A stretch of 19,779 bases of DNA from assembly GCA_019752245.1 (NCBI GenBank), contig JAIEMH010000320.1, positions 1 through 19,779 on the forward strand. Reading direction: 5' to 3'. Shown here in pieces: positions 15,715-19,779 of this stretch (positions within the stretch are counted from its first letter, which is position 1; each line of letters opens with the position of its first letter). The stretch is from Flavobacteriaceae bacterium (GTDB lineage Bacteria > Bacteroidota > Bacteroidia > Flavobacteriales > Flavobacteriaceae). The position numbers were made by a program, and so were the translations under genes. The notes under the pieces are model-generated. The model saw nothing but the letters and a program-made list of their open reading frames with translations. It ran no database searches and was not told where the DNA came from.

Positions 15715-16098
15715 ATGAAGCAACCCATTATTATCACAAAAATCAATACAAACGAGGAAGGAATCTCAATTTTTTCGGAAGCTATTTTTGATGTAAATCA
15801 TCGCGGCGGAATGTTTTTAACAGATCAAATTACTGCAAAAAATTTTAGAATAAGAAAAAGTAATGTGGGTTATACCACAGCTTTTCATTTGGCTGGCGAT
15901 GCTACTTTTATAATAATTTTAAAAGGCAGTCTAAAAATTGAATTACAAAATGGTGATGCCAAAATTTTTAATGTTGGAGAATCTTTTATAGCAGAAGACA
16001 ATTTACCAGAATCAATAGCATTTAATGATAAAATTCACGGACATAAAGCAAGCGTTATTGGTGACGAACCACTTGAAGCAATACATATTAAATTGTAA
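15715..16098 (+). CDS. Small cupin-like protein lacking the usual metal ligands
   Basis: The product is 127 residues from the ATG at 15715. An in-frame TTG at 15697 lies inside the previous gene and is less likely. It has no signal peptide, so it is cytosolic. Residues 40-110 look like a single cupin barrel: GYTTAFHLAGDATFIIILKG, a KIELQNGD turn, then FNVGESFIAEDNLPES. The first cupin motif normally has H-x-H and a downstream Glu for metal; here only one His remains and the Glu is not obvious. It may bind a ligand without metal or have another role. It is 7 bp after the dehydrogenase gene and 24 bp before the SdpI-like gene, and so probably co-transcribed with both. Confidence 0.65.
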   Translation: MKQPIIITKINTNEEGISIFSEAIFDVNHRGGMFLTDQITAKNFRIRKSNVGYTTAFHLAGDATFIIILKGSLKIELQNGDAKIFNVGESFIAEDNLPESIAFNDKIHGHKASVIGDEPLEAIHIKL

Positions 16099-16122
16099 AC
16101 TTGATGACATTTAAAAACAATT

Positions 16123-16464
16123 ATGGAAGATTATAGCACTTTTTCTTGTGTACTTTTTGCATTTGGAATTCTTTTTGTTTTGGTAAGTAGCATCGAATAT
16201 TTCTTTCCTGCAAAATATAAAAACCTCAAAGGATATAGAACAAAAAATTCCCTAAAAAACGAAGAAAGCTGGAACTTTGCACAAAAAAAGTACGCAAAAT
16301 CAATGTTTTTTTCGGCGCTCTTTTTAATTATTTTATCATTTATAGGTTTATTTCTGTCGATTCCTAATGTTTATGGTTTTATAACTTCCTTAGTTATTAT
16401 TATTATCTTGGCTATTCGTATTTACATAAAAACTGAAAAAGCATTAAAAGATAAATTCTACTGA
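16123..16464 (+). CDS. SdpI-like small membrane protein
   Basis: This 113-residue protein has three predicted membrane helices, at about residues 8-26, 61-79 and 84-102. The loop after helix 1 carries NLKGYRTKNSLKNEESW, which matches the characteristic G-[Y/F]-R-T-x-x-S-x-[K/R]-N-x-x-x-W segment of the SdpI family C-terminal region. In Bacillus, SdpI is an immunity protein against the SdpC toxin. Short members like this one are widespread without a toxin gene nearby, and I see no SdpC-like gene here, so an immunity function should not be assumed. Its stop is two bases from the stop of the convergent aldo/keto reductase gene. Confidence 0.75.
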   Translation: MEDYSTFSCVLFAFGILFVLVSSIEYFFPAKYKNLKGYRTKNSLKNEESWNFAQKKYAKSMFFSALFLIILSFIGLFLSIPNVYGFITSLVIIIILAIRIYIKTEKALKDKFY

Positions 16465-16466
16465 TT

Positions 16467-17507
16467 TTAAGGCGCAGGATTTGGAATTAACTCCTGAATT
16501 TTCTCTATTTCCATTAGAATTTCATTTGACAAAACAGTATCAAAAGCATCGATATTCTCTTTCAATTGCTCTAAATTTGTAGCGCCAATAATGGTTGACA
16601 TTACAAAATTTCTTTGGTTTACAAACGCCAATGCCATTTGAGAAATGGTCAATCCATTTGCTTCGGCCAATTCTTTGTATAATCGTGTTGCTTTGGTAGC
16701 ATTTTCACCAACATATCTTATAAATTGTGGAAATCGTGCCATACGGTATTCCGGATTTGTTCCGTTTAAATATTTACCACTAAGTACTCCAAATCCTAAT
16801 GGAGAATAGGCTAATAATCCAACATTTTCTCGGATACAAATTTCAGACAAACCTACTTCAAAAAGACGATTTAAGAGAGAATACGGATTTTGAACTGTGG
16901 CAATTCGAGGTAAATTATGCTTTTCACTTTCTTGTAAAAAACGCATTACACCAAACGGATTTTCGTTAGAAACACCAATACTTTTTATTTTTCCCTCTTT
17001 AATCAATCCATCATAAACCGATAAAACTTCGAAGAAATTATCTTGCCATTTAGTATCAATTTCTACTAAACCGCGCTGTCCAAACATGTTCATTACACGC
17101 TCTGGCCAATGCATTTGATACAAATCGATGTAATCTGTTTGAAGATTTTTCAAACTCAATTCAACCGCATCATGAATGTTCTTTTTAGAAAAATCCAACG
17201 GCTGTCTAATGTATTCCATACCACGATTTGGACCAGCAATTTTGGTTGCTACTACAATTTTTTCTCTTTCGGATGCTCCAATTTTGTTAATCCACGTTCC
17301 AATATGACGTTCAGTACTTCCAAAAATTTGAGCATTTCCTCCAATCGGATACATTTCGGCAGTATCAAGAAAGTTAATTCCTCTTTCTACTGCATAATCT
17401 AATTGCGAATGCGCTTCGGGTTCAGAATTCTGATTACCAAAAGTCATTGTTCCTAAGCAAATAGTACTAATTTTTATATCGGTATTTGGAAGCGTAGTAT
17501 ATTTCAT
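16467..17507 (-). CDS. tas: NADP(H)-dependent aldo/keto reductase, Tas-type
   Basis: This 346-residue cytosolic oxidoreductase matches the length and sequence layout of E. coli Tas: STICLGTMTFG and QLDYAVERGINFLDTAEMYP near the N-terminus, YQMHWPERVMN in the middle, and NPYSLLNRLFEVGLSE later. The aldo/keto reductase tetrad is complete: Asp48, Tyr53, Lys89 and His133. SIGVSNENPFGVMRFL and LLAYSPLGFGVLSGKYLNG are family-typical. Members reduce carbonyl compounds with NADPH on a TIM barrel; the physiological substrate is not known. The gene is monocistronic as far as visible. A -7 box lies at 17532-17539. No terminator is evident before the convergent SdpI-like gene, so transcripts may overlap. 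Confidence 0.93.
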   Translation of the reverse strand: MKYTTLPNTDIKISTICLGTMTFGNQNSEPEAHSQLDYAVERGINFLDTAEMYPIGGNAQIFGSTERHIGTWINKIGASEREKIVVATKIAGPNRGMEYIRQPLDFSKKNIHDAVELSLKNLQTDYIDLYQMHWPERVMNMFGQRGLVEIDTKWQDNFFEVLSVYDGLIKEGKIKSIGVSNENPFGVMRFLQESEKHNLPRIATVQNPYSLLNRLFEVGLSEICIRENVGLLAYSPLGFGVLSGKYLNGTNPEYRMARFPQFIRYVGENATKATRLYKELAEANGLTISQMALAFVNQRNFVMSTIIGATNLEQLKENIDAFDTVLSNEILMEIEKIQELIPNPAP

Positions 17508-17531
17508 ATTGAAGGATTAAATTTAGTATTG

Positions 17532-17539
17532 CAAAAATA
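17532..17539 (-). promoter_or_regulatory. Putative Bacteroidetes -7 promoter box for tas
   Basis: Read on the minus strand this is TATTTTTG, an exact TAnnTTTG match, 24 bases before the tas ATG at 17507. I find no TTG at the expected upstream distance, so only the -7 half supports it. Confidence 0.5.
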
Positions 17540-17593
17540 CAGTATCATAAATGAATTTTATAGTAACGATTGTTAAACAAAATAAAAAATTAT

Positions 17594-17625
17594 AAAAAAA
17601 GAGCCGATCATTACAACCGACTCCT
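17594..17625 (-). terminator. Intrinsic terminator after the outer-membrane factor gene
   Basis: Read on the minus strand, GAGTCGG pairs with TCGGCTC (17601-17623), with G-T wobbles and a short loop, followed by a run of seven T (17594-17600). It sits 18 bases after the stop at 17642, and separates the efflux operon from the tas promoter at 17532-17539. Confidence 0.75.
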
Positions 17626-17641
17626 AAGAATAACCAACTTC

Positions 17642-19072
17642 TTATTTCCAACCGCCACCAAGGTTTCGGTAGATGTGAACTGTGGCGTTTAGTTGTTCTT
17701 TTTTGGTTTCAATCAATTCTAATTTAGACTCAAGCGCATCGCGTTGCGTCATCAATACTTCAAAATAGTCAACACGAGCCGATTTAAACAAATCATTAGA
17801 AACATCAATTGATTTATTCAAAGCATCAACTTGTTTTGATTTCAAGTTATAACTGTTTTCTAAATTGCTAATTTTTGACAACTGCGTAGCAACTTCCAAA
17901 TAAGCGTTTAAAATAGTTCGTTCATAGTTGTACAACGCTTGAAGCTGACGTGCGTTTGCATTTTTATATTCTGCTTTTATGGCATTTCTGTTAATCAATG
18001 GTGCTGCCAAATCTCCTGCCAAAGAATACAATAATGATTCTGGAAGTGTAAACAAATAGTTGGGTTTAAAAGCTTGCAATCCATAAGATGCTGAGATGTC
18101 TAGCGATGGATAAAACTCAGCACGAGCCGACTTTACATCCAACTTAGCTGCTGCAAGTTCCAGTTCTGCTTGTTTAATATCAGGACGGTTTGCTAATAAT
18201 TGTGCTGGAATACCTGAAGTTACATTGTTAGGCATCAAATTTAAAAAATTGGTTTTATCTCTAGGAATTTCCTGCGGATAACGACCTAATAAAAAGTTGA
18301 TTGTGTTTTCGGTTTCTTTAATTCTTTGCAAAATTTCAAACTCCATACTTTTAGACGAATATACTTCTGCTTGAAATTTTTGTACAGCCAATTCAGTTGC
18401 TCTAGCAGCTTCTTTTTGAACTTTTACAATTTCTAAAGCATTAGTCTGCAAACTGATATTTTGTCTAACAATTTCCAACTGACTGTCCAAAGAAATTAAT
18501 TCGTAATACGAATCGGCAACCTCAGCAACAAGATTAGTAAGCACAAAGTTTTTACCTTCTACAGTTGCTAAATATCTGCTAACTGCTGCTTTCTTAGAGT
18601 TTCGTAGTTTTTTCCAAATATCTACTTCCCAATGTGCATAAGCAGCCAAAGTATAATCTTGTAACGGATCTGGAAACTCTTTTCCTGGCATAATTTCAGT
18701 AGAAGCATCACCAGCACCTTGACTTGTGTATCGTCCTACTTTTTCTACTCCAGCTCCAGCTTTTACTCCAACCATTGGCAATAAAGCGCCTTTTTTTACT
18801 CGAATATCATTTCTTGCAATTTCAATTTCTTGTAAAGTAATCAGCAACTCTTGATTGTTTTTTAGAGCGACATCTATCAAATCTGCAAGATTTTTATCCT
18901 TATAGAAATTTTTCCAAGGAGTACTTGCAATGGTATTGGTGTCCTTACTGCTTACAAAAGATTCGGGCAATGCCGGACTAGCTTTTGTAGGCTCAATTGC
19001 TGGTGCTTTACAACTTACTACTGCCAAACCTAGGCTTAGCAGTAGAATGTATTTATAATTCTTGAACTTCAT
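17642..19072 (-). CDS. RND efflux outer-membrane factor lipoprotein (OprM/TolC family)
   Basis: This 476-residue outer-membrane channel component of a tripartite RND pump has a lipoprotein signal peptide with the lipobox VVSC, so Cys21 is the lipidated residue as in OprM-type factors. Two repeated outer-efflux-protein halves are visible. The first includes TPWKNFYKDKNLADLI, LKNNQELLI and YAHWEVDIWKKLRNSKKAA. The second includes LLANRPDIKQAELELAAAKLDVKSARAEFYPSLDISASYG and a final RVDYFEVLMTQRDALESKLELIE. Length is normal for the family. Its first 20 bases overlap the end of the permease gene, so the two are translationally coupled. The periplasmic adaptor gene would be expected upstream of the permease, outside the window. 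A terminator follows. Confidence 0.95.
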   Translation of the reverse strand: MKFKNYKYILLLSLGLAVVSCKAPAIEPTKASPALPESFVSSKDTNTIASTPWKNFYKDKNLADLIDVALKNNQELLITLQEIEIARNDIRVKKGALLPMVGVKAGAGVEKVGRYTSQGAGDASTEIMPGKEFPDPLQDYTLAAYAHWEVDIWKKLRNSKKAAVSRYLATVEGKNFVLTNLVAEVADSYYELISLDSQLEIVRQNISLQTNALEIVKVQKEAARATELAVQKFQAEVYSSKSMEFEILQRIKETENTINFLLGRYPQEIPRDKTNFLNLMPNNVTSGIPAQLLANRPDIKQAELELAAAKLDVKSARAEFYPSLDISASYGLQAFKPNYLFTLPESLLYSLAGDLAAPLINRNAIKAEYKNANARQLQALYNYERTILNAYLEVATQLSKISNLENSYNLKSKQVDALNKSIDVSNDLFKSARVDYFEVLMTQRDALESKLELIETKKEQLNATVHIYRNLGGGWK

Positions 19073-19779
19073 TGTTATCTATTTCTTCAGTTAATGGATT
19101 TTCTTCTTCTTTTTTGACAAGCTTAATTCGCTCCGCAATTCTTGCAAATATGTAGTACAATCCAGGAATTAATAGTACTCCGCAAACTGTTCCTATAAGC
19201 ATTCCTCCTGCTGCTGCAGTACCAATGGTTCGGTTTCCAATTTTTCCAGGTCCAGTTGCAAATGCAAGCGGAAGTAATCCAGCAATAAAAGCGAAAGAGG
19301 TCATTAAAATAGGACGTAATCTTGCTTTAGCTCCTTCCATTGCAGCTTGAATAACCGATTTGCCTGCCGCATGTCTTTGTACGGCAAATTCAACAATAAG
19401 AACTGCATTTTTACCCAGCAAACCAATAAGCATTACCATAGCAACCTGCGCATAAATATTGTTTTCTAATCCTGTAAATTTTAGCAACAAGAATGCTCCA
19501 AAAATACCTGCTGGTAAAGAAAGAATTACCGATAATGGTAAAATGAAACTTTCATATTGAGCAGCCAAAACCAAGTATACGAATCCTAAACAGATCAAGA
19601 ATACCCAAATCGCCTGATTTCCTTGTGCAACCTCATCGGCAGAAATACCTGCCCAGTCAATATCATATCCTCTTGGTAATTTTTCAGCGGCAATTTTCTG
19701 AATTACTTTAATCGCTGTACCAGAACTATACCCCGCAGCTGGAGAACCACTGATTTGTGTTGAGGTATACATATTATGA
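19053..19779 (-). CDS. RND multidrug efflux permease (AcrB/HAE1 family), C-terminal part only
   Basis: The frame is open to the window edge, so 5' sequence is missing. About 240 C-terminal residues are present, where the family has more than 1000. They include the end of the second periplasmic domain (NMYTSTQISGSPAAGYSSG, PRGYDIDWAGIS) and then the last membrane helices: YLVLAAQYESFILPL, GLLGKNAVLIVEFA with ARLRPILMTSFAFIAGLLPLAFA, and GGMLIGTVCGVLLIPGLYYIFAR. This inner-membrane proton antiporter exports drugs or hydrophobic compounds through the outer-membrane factor encoded immediately downstream. The Met codon at 19770-19772 is internal, because AcrB-like sequence (His-Asn) continues before it. 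Substrates and regulators cannot be told from this fragment. Confidence 0.95.
   Translation of the reverse strand, partial: HNMYTSTQISGSPAAGYSSGTAIKVIQKIAAEKLPRGYDIDWAGISADEVAQGNQAIWVFLICLGFVYLVLAAQYESFILPLSVILSLPAGIFGAFLLLKFTGLENNIYAQVAMVMLIGLLGKNAVLIVEFAVQRHAAGKSVIQAAMEGAKARLRPILMTSFAFIAGLLPLAFATGPGKIGNRTIGTAAAGGMLIGTVCGVLLIPGLYYIFARIAERIKLVKKEEENPLTEEIDNNEVQEL

Noticed and set aside
16123..16464. SdpI-like protein as part of a toxin/immunity locus
   Set aside because: No SdpC-like toxin, peptide precursor or processing gene is present nearby; the neighbours are a cupin-like gene and an aldo/keto reductase.
17550..17575. TAAC/GTTA near-palindrome upstream of tas, considered as an operator
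   Set aside because: Only four bases per arm with a four-base spacer in AT-rich sequence, lying upstream of the promoter box with no repeat of the motif.

Overview
The window reads as chromosomal DNA from a member of the Bacteroidota, most likely Flavobacteriaceae and close to Flavobacterium. The grounds are an AT-rich sequence, promoters of the Bacteroidetes type (TAnnTTTG -7 boxes), a secreted enzyme with a type IX secretion (T9SS) C-terminal sorting domain, DUF4270 and DUF4139 proteins, and a radA to transglycosylase neighbourhood with a GldH-like lipoprotein. I see no rRNA, tRNA, CRISPR array, insertion sequence, integrase or phage gene. Gene density is high and no gene-free gap exceeds about 170 bp, so this looks like ordinary core or shell genome rather than a mobile island.

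Region 1 (1-3836, minus strand) is a likely three-gene operon. It begins with a short protein resembling only the N-terminal half of glycogen/starch synthase, continues with a DUF4270 lipoprotein, and ends with glmS, which is cut by the window edge. It diverges from region 2 across a short intergenic stretch carrying one good -7 box per strand (3837-3943).

Region 2 (3944-11150, plus strand) runs panC, panD, a flippase-like membrane protein, an exported alpha/beta-hydrolase-fold protein with a TPR-like tail, radA, a GldH-like lipoprotein, and a membrane-anchored GT51 peptidoglycan transglycosylase with an AsmA-like N-terminal region. Overlapping or nearly touching start and stop codons suggest co-transcription of panC-panD-flippase, of hydrolase-radA, and of the lipoprotein with the transglycosylase.

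Region 3 (11212-14170, plus strand) holds two tandem paralogous exported proteins of unknown function and an exported DUF4139 (MuiA-like) protein. A strong intrinsic terminator closes it.

Region 4 (14171-16464, plus strand) is a leader with an imperfect palindrome, then a T9SS-exported PQQ-type sugar dehydrogenase, a cupin-like protein without the usual metal ligands, and a small SdpI-like membrane protein.

Region 5 (16467-19779, minus strand) is a Tas-type aldo/keto reductase converging on region 4, followed, reading left to right, by the end of an RND multidrug efflux operon: an outer-membrane factor lipoprotein and the C-terminal part of the inner-membrane permease, which is cut by the window edge. 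A terminator follows the outer-membrane factor.

Most of the content is cell-envelope biology (glucosamine supply, peptidoglycan polymerisation, lipoproteins, efflux, T9SS export) plus pantothenate synthesis and DNA recombination. The most unusual points are the hydrolase whose nucleophile serine position is aspartate, the half-length glycogen-synthase-like protein whose donor-binding motif is lost, the AsmA-like/GT51 fusion, and the tandem secreted paralogs. I did not find a clear candidate for a wholly new multi-gene system.
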